Shown in pieces: positions 14,982 through 25,700 of a stretch of 64,000 nucleotides of DNA. The notes below the pieces were generated by a model. The model searched no databases. It had not been told where the DNA came from and saw only the letters and a list, made by a program, of their open reading frames with translations. The stretch spans positions 559,126 to 623,125 of the forward strand of contig BGKB01000009.1 of the NCBI GenBank assembly GCA_003116975.1, read 5' to 3'. Both the position numbers and the translations under genes were made by a program. The stretch comes from Aurantiochytrium sp. KH105 (lineage: Eukaryota > Sar > Bigyra > Thraustochytrida > Thraustochytriidae). Position 1 is the stretch's first letter. Every line of letters starts with the position of its first letter.

Positions 14982-17348
14982 CTAGGTTCGAGCTTGGGGC
15001 GGCAGCGACGAAGACGCTTGGAGGCGACCGACGCGGGCCGCAGCGCTGCGCACGAGGTCCGCGTACCGCGCCACGAGCGACTGCGCGAGGGCACCGTCGC
15101 CATCCGACACGGCCTGGTCGATGCCCGGAAAAACCTTGGCGTCGTACCCGAGGTACAGGCCCGGCGCCTGCAAGACGTGCTTGAACCAAGGGCGCTGCGG
15201 AAGGCCCTCGGGAGCGAGAAAGAGGCGCTCGTGCGCGCCGAGGAGATCGTTGTCCAGCGGCGCGGTTACCGCGCTCTTCCGGTACGCGCGCACTGCATCG
15301 CGCAAGGCCGAGAGGTTCAGGCTGCCCGCTTTCGGCAGCTCGCCAAGGTGATCAACGTAGCGTGAGAGCGCCGCGCCGTGGTCTGCAAGGGAGATCGGGA
15401 GCACCGCCGACGAAGAAAACCGCACCGCCAAGACGCCAATGAGCCGCGTCAACGCCACATGATGCGCAAACGTCGGGTCCGCCTCCTTCTCAATCCACGT
15501 GTAGCTGTCGTATGTGCTATGGTACACGCCGTACGTGAACGAGTTCGACGCACCGAATCGCAAGTCCATCGAAGCAATGCCCAGATGGTCCAGAAATACA
15601 GTGTAGTCTGAGCCGGAACCCAGCGTCCCGAGACTTGCGTCCCAATCGTCCAAAAGCGGTCGTCCCGTCGCGGGATTCACGACGACTGCGGCGGCATGCA
15701 AAATCGCGCGTCCCACCGAAGGCGACGCCGACGCGTAAAAGGTGTCGCCCGATACCCCCACGTCTGTGTTGATGTACAGGGCTGCTCGCTTCAGCAAACC
15801 TCCTGCGTTCGCCTCGCCCCAACCCGTGGAACCCAGCAGTCCAAACTCCTCCCCAGACCACGACGCAAGCACAATCGTGCGCTTGGGTTGCCAGCCATCG
15901 CGCACCAGCTTTCCCAGCGCCCGCGCCACTTCGAGCAGCACCGCAGAGCCAGAGTTCGGGTCAGCAGCGCCAAACACCCACGCATCCCGATGATTTCCAA
16001 TCACAATCGGTTGGTCCTTATCCGCCTCGAGCGAACCTGGAATCTCCGCAATGACGTTCCAAATCGGTTTCACCTCGCGCGTGTTATTCACCTCGACCGT
16101 GGCCTCCCATCCAGACGAAGGACCCAGCCGATACGTCAAGTTCAGACCGCCTTGAAAGCCGTGCGGGGCCTCTGGCCCGCCCAGACGCTCCAGCAGTGGC
16201 GTCGCGTCCTCGTAGCTGATGGGAATGGCCGGAATCGACGGAATCAAGTCGTCGCGCTCGAGACCGCACCGCGACTTGCTGTCGAATCCGCTTGCCGCGC
16301 GAGCAGGGTCTCCTGCGCACAGAGAATTGAATTGCGCCGATCCGCGCTGCACGCTCGAGGCCGGCCGCCATGGGCCATCCGGGTACACCTTGCCCTTGCC
16401 AAAGCCATCATCCTCGGGATCGCTAAAGATGAGCACCGCGCTTGCGTTAAAAGCCTGAGCGTTCATAATCTTGAGTCCGCGGAAACACTGTCCATAGCGA
16501 ACGAGAACAATCTTGCCAGCCACGCGAATTCCACGCTTCTCAAGCTCCTCAAAGTCTTCGGGCCGACCATAGTTTGCATACACCATCTCGCCTCGCGCCT
16601 GACCTGTTGCTGCGTACGCGAGAAAAGTCAGATTGCGAAAACGCGAACCCGACGTTGGGTCCTCTTCGAGGATTGCTTCCTCCAATGCTGGACTCCATCG
16701 CTGCGAGGCATCGTCACTGGAAACGACCTCAATGTGTCGCTCAATCGGATACGAGAGAAGGGCATTCATTGGCACGATCTTGGCTCCTTCGAGACCAAAT
16801 TCCTGCATCTTGTCCCGCGTGAACTCAGCCATTTCCAGGTCTCCACGCGTTCCTGCCATGTGCTCCGTGCTTGCGTAGTGACGTAGCCACTTTCGCGCCA
16901 AGTCTGCCGAAGGCACACTCATAACGCTTTCTTCGATGCTCGCCCTCTCCATCGAACTCGCCCCTTCGCATCCTTTTGCATGCCCGCGCAGCTTTCCGCT
17001 ATTCTCTTGCATCATCTCATGCGCATTCTCTTGCATCATCTCATGCGCATTCTCTTGCATCGTCTCATGCGCATTCTCTTGCATCGTCTCATGCGCATTC
17101 TCTTGCATCGTCTCATGCGCATTCTCTTGCATCATCTCATGCGCATTCTCTTGCATCATCTCATGCGCATTCTCTTGCATCATCTCTCGCAGATTCAGAG
17201 ACACCTCGCTCATCGGAACGCATGCAGCGCTCAAGCTCGCAAGGAATGCCACAAGAAAGATCGCCAGCCTTCCAATCGCTGCGCCATATCTGCGCGTCGT
17301 TGTCCCCGTCCTCCTCCTCGTCGTCGTCGTCGTCTTCGTTGTCGCCAT
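14982..17348 (-). CDS. M28B peptidase, glutamate carboxypeptidase II / TfR family
   Basis: Membrane-anchored zinc peptidase. ATG at 17348, 788 aa. A short basic cytosolic tail precedes a single hydrophobic anchor (about 24-44), giving a type II topology as in GCPII. Next comes a repeat spacer of eight 8-residue units (about 56-119), a protease-associated domain, the di-zinc catalytic domain, and a C-terminal dimerisation domain. Expected zinc ligands and catalytic residues are present: H453 and D463 (NHRDAWVFGAADPNSG), E500/E501 (SGEEFGLLGS), D529 (INTDVG) and H610 (YHSTY). The residue aligned by eye with human GCPII Lys699, which holds the substrate's C-terminal glutamate, is Gly, though the neighbouring Tyr remains. 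That suggests a substrate other than acetyl-aspartyl-glutamate or folyl-polyglutamate. It is divergent from the E1 gene. Confidence 0.93.
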   Translation of the reverse strand: MATTKTTTTTRRRTGTTTRRYGAAIGRLAIFLVAFLASLSAACVPMSEVSLNLREMMQENAHEMMQENAHEMMQENAHETMQENAHETMQENAHETMQENAHEMMQENAHEMMQENSGKLRGHAKGCEGASSMERASIEESVMSVPSADLARKWLRHYASTEHMAGTRGDLEMAEFTRDKMQEFGLEGAKIVPMNALLSYPIERHIEVVSSDDASQRWSPALEEAILEEDPTSGSRFRNLTFLAYAATGQARGEMVYANYGRPEDFEELEKRGIRVAGKIVLVRYGQCFRGLKIMNAQAFNASAVLIFSDPEDDGFGKGKVYPDGPWRPASSVQRGSAQFNSLCAGDPARAASGFDSKSRCGLERDDLIPSIPAIPISYEDATPLLERLGGPEAPHGFQGGLNLTYRLGPSSGWEATVEVNNTREVKPIWNVIAEIPGSLEADKDQPIVIGNHRDAWVFGAADPNSGSAVLLEVARALGKLVRDGWQPKRTIVLASWSGEEFGLLGSTGWGEANAGGLLKRAALYINTDVGVSGDTFYASASPSVGRAILHAAAVVVNPATGRPLLDDWDASLGTLGSGSDYTVFLDHLGIASMDLRFGASNSFTYGVYHSTYDSYTWIEKEADPTFAHHVALTRLIGVLAVRFSSSAVLPISLADHGAALSRYVDHLGELPKAGSLNLSALRDAVRAYRKSAVTAPLDNDLLGAHERLFLAPEGLPQRPWFKHVLQAPGLYLGYDAKVFPGIDQAVSDGDGALAQSLVARYADLVRSAAARVGRLQASSSLPPQART
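16992..17183. repeat. 24-bp coding minisatellite, eight units
   Basis: Eight tandem 24-bp units inside the M28B gene encode MMQENAHE or TMQENAHE. Units differ almost only at one ATG/ACG position, which suggests recent expansion. Confidence 0.95.
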
Positions 17349-18789
17349 CGTTCGCGTTGGTCGTCTGTGATTGAACGAAGGACCCGAGGAAACCTCGACT
17401 TCACTTTCCTAACTGACGGTGCAAGGCCGGTGGGGTTGGCTGGCCTATCTTGGCCTGGCCTGGCGGCGCTTCCCGGGCAGGAGACGCGCCGCAGTGCAAG
17501 ATGCGCCTCGACTCGAGATCCCGTGCGCCCAATTGCCTTTTGCCTCGTCGACCGCCTGCCGCTATTTGGTGTTTGGTTCCGCCCAAAGAGAGAAAAGATA
17601 TTCCTTCTGTCAATGCTCATGACTGTCTGTGAGTGAGAAAGTCAAAATCGCAGTTGCAAGTCTCACGCTGTCGGGTCGGCAACACAAGGTCTTTCCGCCG
17701 AAAGTCGAGTGACGCAAAGCTCACAGTTTCGGCCGATTCTCAGCCGGTCAGGACTTGGTTCACAAAAAGCATTTTCTCCCTTGGTTTCGATTGCAGTCGG
17801 CACGGCTAATGCAGCAGCGGAGTAGGCAGCGATCGTCACAAACCTGGTTGTTGCATCTTATGTCACAGCCTGAGAAAGTTTATTTCTTTGCCGCCCTCGC
17901 GTCACTGGCAGCAAACACCAAAAAGCTGGCTTCATTTTATTTATAGAACTTGACATGGTGGAGAGCGGTCAAACAAGGCCAGTCCATTTTCCTGTAATCA
18001 TGAAATGCATTGATTTCACCTTTGGTTTGGGCTTTTTGCAGATCCTGATTGGCACCTGCTGCTGGTCGATGTCTTGGCCATTGCTTCACTGTCCCAACAA
18101 CTTGAAATCATCAAGAAAGAATAGTAGGTTCCGTCAAGGTTCCCTCATCGATCCGGCTATACCCCTATTCTCCTTGTTGCATTTTTTCTCGTTTTTTTTT
18201 TTTTTTTTTTTCTAACAATTTTTTTTTCTAACAAGAAGCGGGACGCGCGCACAAGTAGTCAGGCTGTTTATCCCACTTGCAGACTGCGTATAGTGCACTT
18301 GTGGACAAGTCGGGAATCCAGCCTGGGAGGGTGTTGAAATGGTACCGCTCCGCTTCGGCGATTGATCCTCCGGGCAGACCTGAGCGAAGAACGAGCTCGT
18401 GCGGTGCCTGCCCGCACGCCCGCGCGTCCGCCCGCTAGCCTGCGCGCACGACCGCCCGCACGCCCCGCCTATACGCACGCGCGCACGCACGTACGCACGC
18501 TCGCCGGCGCGCGTCCCTGCCCAGCGCGCGCGCGCGCACACACACGCGCGTACGACGAGGCCGACAAGCAAAACGTGAGCGAGCGCCCGGGACCTCGTGT
18601 ACAGCCGCCGCAAGCGAGCCCGAGCCCGTGGCCGCGGGCCAGCGCGAGGAAGCTTCTCGATATACCCCTCTTACCCCTCTCCCCAACCCGTCCTTTTTCT
18701 CCACGCGCGCGAGAGCGGGAGACGCAGGGTCATCCGGAAACGTGTTCGCCGTCCAAGGCGTCCAGAGAAGGAGAGAAAGCTAAGCCAAG
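17349..18789. other. divergent intergenic region, GCPII-family and E1 genes
   Basis: No gene supported. It holds a T-run (about 18189-18211), a Cys-free AT-richer centre, and a CpG-rich leader with CACG/GCAC alternation (about 18460-18560) just upstream of the E1 start. It probably contains both promoters. Confidence 0.5.
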
Positions 18790-21700
18790 ATGAGCGGCGC
18801 CAAGAACGCCTTTGCAGACCTGGAGGGCGATGCGTACGCCATGGATAGATACTCGCGGCAGATCGGCGCCTACGGCGTGGAGGCCATGTCGAAGCTGATC
18901 AAAATGAAGGTTCTCATCGTCGGCCTCCGCGGCGTGGGCGTCGAGATTGCCAAGAATCTCATCCTGGCAGGACCTGGCGCCGTCACCGTGGCGGACGCCA
19001 ACGAGGTCGAGATGCGCGATCTAGGATCCAACTTTTTCCTTACGGAAGAGCACGTGGGCAAGACCACCCGAGCAAAGGCCTGCGCGCCCCAACTCCAGGC
19101 GCTCAACCGTCTCGTGGACGTCAAGGCCCACAATGGTGCCATCACCAAAGATCTCGTGCGTGCACATTCCGCCATCGTTCTTTGCGAACCGACGCGCGAA
19201 GAGGCCCTCAAGTGGAACTCGTACGCACGGTTGCACAACGTCGCCTTTTACGCCACTGGCGTGCACGGCCTCTTTGGCTACGCCTTTGCAGACCTCGGCA
19301 GCGAGTTCACCATCAAGGATCGCTCCGGCGAGAACACCGTGAGCCGCATCATTGATGAGATCGACGTCGAAGCCACGGGCACTCCCGGCGAAATGCTCGT
19401 ACACCTCCTGCCGCCCCCGGATGGTCAGCGTCACAACATGGAGGACAACGACCATGAAGGTTGGGTTACCTTTGACGAGGTCGAGGGACCCCTCGGCCAG
19501 ATCCTCAACAACAAGGGCCCCTTTCGCGCCCACCACTACCAAAAGGAACGCGTCGATGCTAAGACCGGCAAGACGATCAAGGTTTTTGATGCCTTTACAC
19601 TTCGCGTCGTTGTCGACCCCAAGGGCAAGGCCACTCTGCCTGCGTACTCGCGCGGCGGCGGCCAGCTCCTTCAGAACAAGGTCCCCGTCACCGAGTCGCA
19701 TCGTCCTCTCGACCAGAACATTGAGCAGCCCATCGCGCCCGGCGATTACTCGCTCATGTTTACGGATGGCGCCAAGTTCGGTCGCGCCGAACAGCTCCAC
19801 GTTGCCCTTCAAGGACTCTGGGAATGGCAAGATCAAGAGGGCCACTGGCCCAAACCGAATGACGTCAACGATATTGACGCTGTGATTGAGACTGCTGTCA
19901 AGCGCAACGAGGACCTCCTGTCCAAGCTCAAGGCTGCCATGGAGGAAGACGATCACGACGGGCACCCGCCCGTCCTTGCGCTCGAAGAGACCGACGAGGA
20001 GGTCATCAAGATGGCCGTTCAACATGCCGATTGCTCATTCCAGCCGCTCTGCGCCTTCTTTGGAGGCGTCGTCGCCCAGGAGGTCGTCAAGATCAGCGGC
20101 AAGTTCACACCACTCCAGCAGTGGGTGCACCTTGATTGCTTTGAGGTTCTCCCGGAAAAGTTCACCGACCCGCCCATCGAGGTCTCGGCGGCTGACCGCG
20201 CTCCCTGCGGCTCGCGCTATGACGATCTCATCGCCATCATCGGCAAACCGCTCCACGACGAGCTCCTGCGAAAGTCCACCTTTATGGTGGGTTGCGGCGC
20301 CCTCGGCTGCGAGCTGCTGAAAAACTTTGCCCTCCTGGGCGTGGCTTGCGATCCCGATGGCGCAGGCACCATCACCGTCACGGACAATGATCGCATCGAG
20401 GTCTCGAACCTTTCGCGCCAGTTCCTCTTTCGTGAGCACAATGTGGGCCAGCCCAAGTCTGCTGCCGCCGGCGAGGCGGTCGCGGACATGAACCCGGCTG
20501 TAAATATTGTCGCCAAACAGGATCTCGTGGCCCCGGATACGGAGCACATTTTTGACGACGACTTTTGGGATGCCCAGGACTTCATCACCAACGCCCTCGA
20601 CAATGTCAAGGCGCGCATGTACGTGGACAGCCAGTGTGTGTTTTATAACAAGCCCCTTCTCGAGAGCGGAACTCTCGGCACCAAGTGCAACAGCCAGACC
20701 ATTGTCCCCAAGCTCACGTGCTCGTACGCGGACGGTCCCAAGGATGAGGCCGGCGACGCCATTCCCATGTGCACCTTGCGCAACTTCCCCAGCACCATTG
20801 AGCATGTCGCAGAGTGGGCGCGGGCTCGCTTTGAGGACCAGTTTACCACCGCCGCCACGGAAGCCTCCAACTTTTGCAAGTCCCCGGACGAGTGGCTTGA
20901 CGCGCTGCGTGCCAAGACGGTCGACATCAAGGAGACTGGCAAGCGTCTCTCTTCGATCGAAATGGAGATGAAGCCTCTCCGCAGCATTGTGCACGTCCTC
21001 TCGCAGGCGGCCTCGCCTGATCTGTGCTTTGCAACCTGTGTCAAGGAGAGTTACATGCTCTTCCACAGCCTTTTCCGCGACCCCATTGTTTCCCTCATCC
21101 GCACCTACCCGGAGGACGCCACGGACCGCAAGGGCAACCCTTTTTGGTCGGGCACCAAGCGCTTTCCCCGTGTCTTGGACTTTGATGCCGACGACGAGAC
21201 CCACCTTGGCTTTATCACGGCGGCCAGCATCATCTTTGCCGTCAATTACGGCTTGCAGCCCGCCGACCAGCCGCTCCCGGCCGACCACTTTTGGCGCGAT
21301 CCGGAACACGTCAAGAAGATCGTCGCCACCTTTAAGCCGCCTCCCATTACGGAGGAAAAGGTTGACATGAGCGGCGGCGGCGAAGAGGAGGAGGACAACG
21401 AGGGCATGGAAGTCGACGATGACGCCGCCATTCGCGAGTTCGAGTCCCTCCTCGAGGAGCTCGGCGAACTCTCGGACAAGACCGACGACATCTCCGTGGA
21501 GCCGGCCGAGTTTGAAAAGGACGACGACTCGAATGGTCACATTGACTGGATCTCGGCGGCAGCCAACTTGCGCGCCATCAACTACCGCATCAAGACGGCC
21601 CCTCGTCACAAGATCAAGCTCATCGCCGGCAAGATTATTCCGGCGCTTGCCACCACCACGGCGGCCGTCACAGGCCTCGTCATGATCGAGATGCTCAAGG

Positions 21701-22215
21701 TTGTCCAGCCTGGCAAGCAGCTCGAGGCCTACAAGGATTCGTCCAACAATCTCGGCATCAATGCTTACTTTTTCAGTGAGCCGAGCCCGCCTGAAAAGGC
21801 CCAGGACGAGTACGATCCGATTGAGATGGCCGAAGTCAAGTGCGTGCCCTCTGGATTCACCAAATGGGACCGTACCATCATTCGCAGCTCCAAGGGGTCT
21901 CTCACGGTGTCCGAGTTTGTCGATGCCTTCCACGCCGAGACGGGCGTCACCTGCACGGACATTATGCACCCGCAGGCAAATCGTCCGGGCGTTCAGGGCT
22001 CCGGCAAGTTTATTTGGGCTGCCACTACTTTTGACAAGACGCTTCGGGCAGCCTTTGCCGCCCGCGCCGATATGCCTCTCGAAGAGGTGATCCTCGAGGT
22101 TCACGGTGAGGAGGCCCTCCCCTCGAACCGCAAGTACACCCGTCTCGAAGTGTCCTGCGAGAACGACGAGGGCGACACCGTCAAGGTCCCCGAGGTCGTC
22201 TACTACTTTGCCTAA
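18790..22215 (+). CDS. UBA1: ubiquitin-activating enzyme E1
   Basis: Activates ubiquitin with ATP and hands it to E2 enzymes. 1141 aa from ATG 18790, somewhat longer than the roughly 1020-1060 usual. The inactive adenylation half comes first (GLRGVGVEIAKNLILAGPGAV), then the first catalytic-cysteine half-domain, then the active adenylation half with GCGALGCELLKNFALLG and the TDNDRIEVSNLSRQFLFR ATP-site block. The catalytic cysteine is C661 in IPMCTLRNFP, matching the human IPICTLKNFP block. An acidic insertion (GGGEEEEDNEG and following, about residues 860-915) is an addition relative to human. It closes with a ubiquitin-fold domain ending in VVYYFA. No intron is needed. Confidence 0.97.
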   Translation: MSGAKNAFADLEGDAYAMDRYSRQIGAYGVEAMSKLIKMKVLIVGLRGVGVEIAKNLILAGPGAVTVADANEVEMRDLGSNFFLTEEHVGKTTRAKACAPQLQALNRLVDVKAHNGAITKDLVRAHSAIVLCEPTREEALKWNSYARLHNVAFYATGVHGLFGYAFADLGSEFTIKDRSGENTVSRIIDEIDVEATGTPGEMLVHLLPPPDGQRHNMEDNDHEGWVTFDEVEGPLGQILNNKGPFRAHHYQKERVDAKTGKTIKVFDAFTLRVVVDPKGKATLPAYSRGGGQLLQNKVPVTESHRPLDQNIEQPIAPGDYSLMFTDGAKFGRAEQLHVALQGLWEWQDQEGHWPKPNDVNDIDAVIETAVKRNEDLLSKLKAAMEEDDHDGHPPVLALEETDEEVIKMAVQHADCSFQPLCAFFGGVVAQEVVKISGKFTPLQQWVHLDCFEVLPEKFTDPPIEVSAADRAPCGSRYDDLIAIIGKPLHDELLRKSTFMVGCGALGCELLKNFALLGVACDPDGAGTITVTDNDRIEVSNLSRQFLFREHNVGQPKSAAAGEAVADMNPAVNIVAKQDLVAPDTEHIFDDDFWDAQDFITNALDNVKARMYVDSQCVFYNKPLLESGTLGTKCNSQTIVPKLTCSYADGPKDEAGDAIPMCTLRNFPSTIEHVAEWARARFEDQFTTAATEASNFCKSPDEWLDALRAKTVDIKETGKRLSSIEMEMKPLRSIVHVLSQAASPDLCFATCVKESYMLFHSLFRDPIVSLIRTYPEDATDRKGNPFWSGTKRFPRVLDFDADDETHLGFITAASIIFAVNYGLQPADQPLPADHFWRDPEHVKKIVATFKPPPITEEKVDMSGGGEEEEDNEGMEVDDDAAIREFESLLEELGELSDKTDDISVEPAEFEKDDDSNGHIDWISAAANLRAINYRIKTAPRHKIKLIAGKIIPALATTTAAVTGLVMIEMLKVVQPGKQLEAYKDSSNNLGINAYFFSEPSPPEKAQDEYDPIEMAEVKCVPSGFTKWDRTIIRSSKGSLTVSEFVDAFHAETGVTCTDIMHPQANRPGVQGSGKFIWAATTFDKTLRAAFAARADMPLEEVILEVHGEEALPSNRKYTRLEVSCENDEGDTVKVPEVVYYFA

Positions 22216-22716
22216 ATACGTTTCTTTTTTTCTTCATTTCCTCCTTTTCGTGCTTTTCTCCGAGTCCTCCGATTCGTCTTCGCGGTGGTTCTCCCGTTCT
22301 CTTGCTCCGAGAAAACCGGTCTATCGAAGCAAAATAGACCGGTTTGCTTAACTGCGAATTTCAAAATTGCTCGTTCCTTCTGCACCGGCAAACGCACAAC
22401 AACAAGTTGCGCCACGGACTCCACGGGCGAGAGTGGCTTGGCGGCGCGTGTGAAGCCGTGGAGAGCGTCCGGGCTGCGGCCTTTCACCGCGTGCAGGGTC
22501 AACGCGAAAACGCAGGCTCGCCGAGAGTTGGTTTGGTAGCCTTGTTGTGCTGTCAGGGGATTGATTGATCCGGACCGCGGCGATCAAAGTAGCGGGCCCT
22601 TGCAGGCTTGCTTGCTTGCTTGCAAGCTTGCTTGCTTGCTTGCTTGTCGGTCACGCGAGTCGTAACGACGCTAGTTCGATCCAACGTCGACGTTGACGAT
22701 CAAAGATTTCAAGAAC
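22216..22716. other. intergenic region between E1 and FANCI genes
   Basis: No gene. It contains the hairpin at 22313-22345 and GCTT/CTTG tetranucleotide runs (22606-22648) in the promoter or leader of the FANCI gene. Confidence 0.5.
22313..22345. other. 11-bp perfect inverted repeat in E1 3' flank
   Basis: The arm AAACCGGTCTA (22313-22323) pairs perfectly with TAGACCGGTTT (22335-22345) around an 11-nt loop, about 100 nt after the UBA1 stop codon. Possible 3' UTR hairpin. Confidence 0.7.
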
Positions 22717-25700
22717 ATGGGCGGCAGAGACATCTTCGAGGAGGTTCTCCAGGCACGAGGCGGCCTCGCCGTTGGGTCGCAGCTGAGCCTGACGCAAGCC
22801 GACGGCGATCTGGTCTCACTCAAGGAACGCCTTGGAGAGGTGACGGCCGAGGATATCAAGACGACGCTGCACGCACACACGGAGGATCCAAGTTTGCACA
22901 ATTTCATCAAGATCATCTTTCGAGGGTCTCCCGTCAGCGAGGATGCAGCGCTGGAACGACGCCTTGTCGTGTACCACGAGGTTTTTGCGCTCGCCGAGGC
23001 CGGAAGCCAGTTGCGCCGCGAGCTAGTCTTTAATTTTTTGCTCGTGGAGGTTGCCAACTTGCCACCGAATGTACTGGCGTCGCTGGTGGAAAAGGCGCTC
23101 GCCAGCATTGATGGCGATCGGACCATTGTCACCAATGCTGAAAACCGGTGGTCCCCATTCGAATTCCTACCAGCACTACTCGTTCGGACGTTTGACCTGC
23201 CGCCTGCTGGCGTAGACCCTCGCGGACTGTGCAGCGAAGACTACTCGCAAATTTCAGGCAGGGAGTATGCTTTGCACATTATCCACGAGGTCTGCCGGAG
23301 ACCTTGGCCCGTTAACGCTGCGACCATGATTGTCGCCACTCTGCAAGAGATGGCAGCTCACTTTTCCGAGGATACTGTCGCAGAAATTGTGCGCAAAGGC
23401 ATGCATCAAATCAAGCGCACAACATATGCAGATCTCCCGCGCCTGGCGCATCGCCTCTTGCTGATGCTCACCTCAACATCAGTCAAGCCCGCACGGCAAG
23501 TCGAGGCTGTCGACGAGCTCATTGCTGTTCTCGAGGATCTGAACGCGCGGTACAGGCCTAGTGACGACGATGACGACGATGACGACGGGCTCAAAAGGTC
23601 CTCTTCCTTGCGTATACCTGGTCTTGACGACCGTTGCGAGGTCATCCCGCCCACCGAGGCTGAAAATGATCAACAAGAAGAAGAAGAAGAAGAAACGTCG
23701 AGAGTATTGAGCGAGGAACAACGCGAGGCGTTCAAGAGTCTGCTACAGGCCGAAGGTGCCGTCGTGAGCCACTTTTGCATGACGGTCGCTAAACACCTCA
23801 GTCTTGGCCGTACCTTTGTCAAGTCGTGTATGCATTCACAAAATGGCGTGGTGCAGCTCACTCCTCTGCGCGTCGCGTTTTTGCTCGGCCTTGCAAAAAT
23901 CAAGCGTCTTGAAGCGCCTGTTGTGAGCGTTCTCGTTGCTCGCGTCCATGCGGCGAGCAGTAGCGTCGTCCGCGCAGCCGCCTCGCCATGGCTTGCGGCG
24001 TGGCACCGCGCAGGCCAGGAGGCGTACAACGATGATGCGCACGGGGATGCCGAGTTTTGGCGTGCTCACAGCGACGGCATGTTTGAGGTGTTTGATGCTG
24101 TCATTGACTTTAGCGTGCGGGGCGGCTGGGATGCCGTTGTGCAAAGCCTGGCTCTGGTCGGCGTGCAGCTCATCGACAAGGCAAACAAATACCGGCCAGC
24201 GCAGCGAGTCGCGCGCGATGTCCGGCAGGCTGGACACGAGACTCTCTTTCCAGTACGCGAACGCGTCGTGCTCGAAAGCCGAGATCCGACCCTCGTACTG
24301 GGGGAACTTGGCGTGCGTATTTTGTCGCAAAGCTTTGCGAAACACAGCATTGTTCAGCGCGAGGTGCTCGAGTGCATCAAGATGAGACTGGCGAGTGCGG
24401 CCGGGTCTGTTGCTGACCAAGGCGTTGTACAGGTTGTTCGCTTGCTTGCTCTGCTCGTAGATCAGGTTCCCGAGCTGATCCTTCGCGAAATGAATAGTCT
24501 CAAGGATATGCTTGCCGGCTTGCCGCGTGTTTCGCCTCGTACGGCTGCCGGAATTCTCCTGGCTGTCCAGCCTCTGTTCGAAATTCGTGCGGACATGGTG
24601 GATTTCTGTGTCCTGGTGTTTCGCAAGGCGCTCTTCCAACGCGATCTGCAACCTCGGCTCGTGGCTGTGCATGGTTTGCTTGTCTTGCTGCGTTGCTGCC
24701 CGCTGGAGCAGCAGACCGAAATTATCAATTGCGTGCGTCGCTGCCTGGGCCACCAAATGCAGGTCCGCGCGGCCCTGTACGCTGGTCTGGGCGCTGCCAA
24801 AGTAGACGCTTCGCTCAAACCCTTGGTGCAGGAAATGCTGTGCGCTCATCTCGAATCCATGCTAGCAAGGCCACTTTCAGACGACGATGCTGCGGGAGAC
24901 GAAGGCGGCGAAGCGCAAGATGAATCTGCAAGTGACGCAACGCAACCCAAGATGAAACAGGATGCCGCCGCTGACGAAGCCGATGCGCCAACGCAGCCGA
25001 AGCGGGGCAGCAGTGAAGACAATACTCAAAGTTCTGCGTGTTTCCCGATTATGATTACGGAGCGATGCGTGGATCGTACGTCGGGCGCCGTGCTGGATCC
25101 AGTGCATACCCTTCTCGAAACGCTGGTCATGACGGGGGCAACGCGCTCTGTGGATGAAGTGTATGAGCGTGTCTGCGTGTATTCTGGGGAGTGGGCGGGT
25201 TCGATCGTCGACACTTCTCGGCAACTCGCGGTTCAGGTTTGCGAGGTGCTGTTGCATTACAGATACGACGAACGCCTGTGGATCGTCATGTGCAAGCTCA
25301 TGGACGCAGGCGCGAGCTCTCCGTCGAGTAAGAAGCGCAACAAGCATAGTGCGGGAGACGAGGGCGACGCGGATGCAGAGCCAGAGGACGAGAATTCGCA
25401 CGAAGCGCAAGTTGATCTTCCACTGGCGTCGCGCGTCGCCGAGGCGCTGCGCGTGGACCAGGTACTGGACCTCATCGAGCGCGATAACCAGGTGTCTCCC
25501 GTGCGACGCTTTGCGCAATCGTCGCTCGCGGCAGGACTGCGTCGAATTCGTGAAACTCGCAAGATTTCCGCCCAGGAGGCCCAAGAGCGTGTTGCAGGAA
25601 CGGCTGTCGAAGTGTGTTATGACGCCGCGCGACTTGGTGCTGGTGACGTACCCGCATCAACACAAGCGCTCGTGCGTCGTGCGGGCCGCGCCTTGGCGCC

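Noticed and set aside
16992-17183. Regular 24-bp units considered as a CRISPR-like array
   Set aside because: Units are directly adjacent with no spacers, in frame within a coding sequence of a eukaryotic gene.
20035-22104. Long open frame antisense to ubiquitin E1
   Set aside because: Mirror of GC-rich third positions in the E1 gene; Leu/Val/Gly-rich without any domain.
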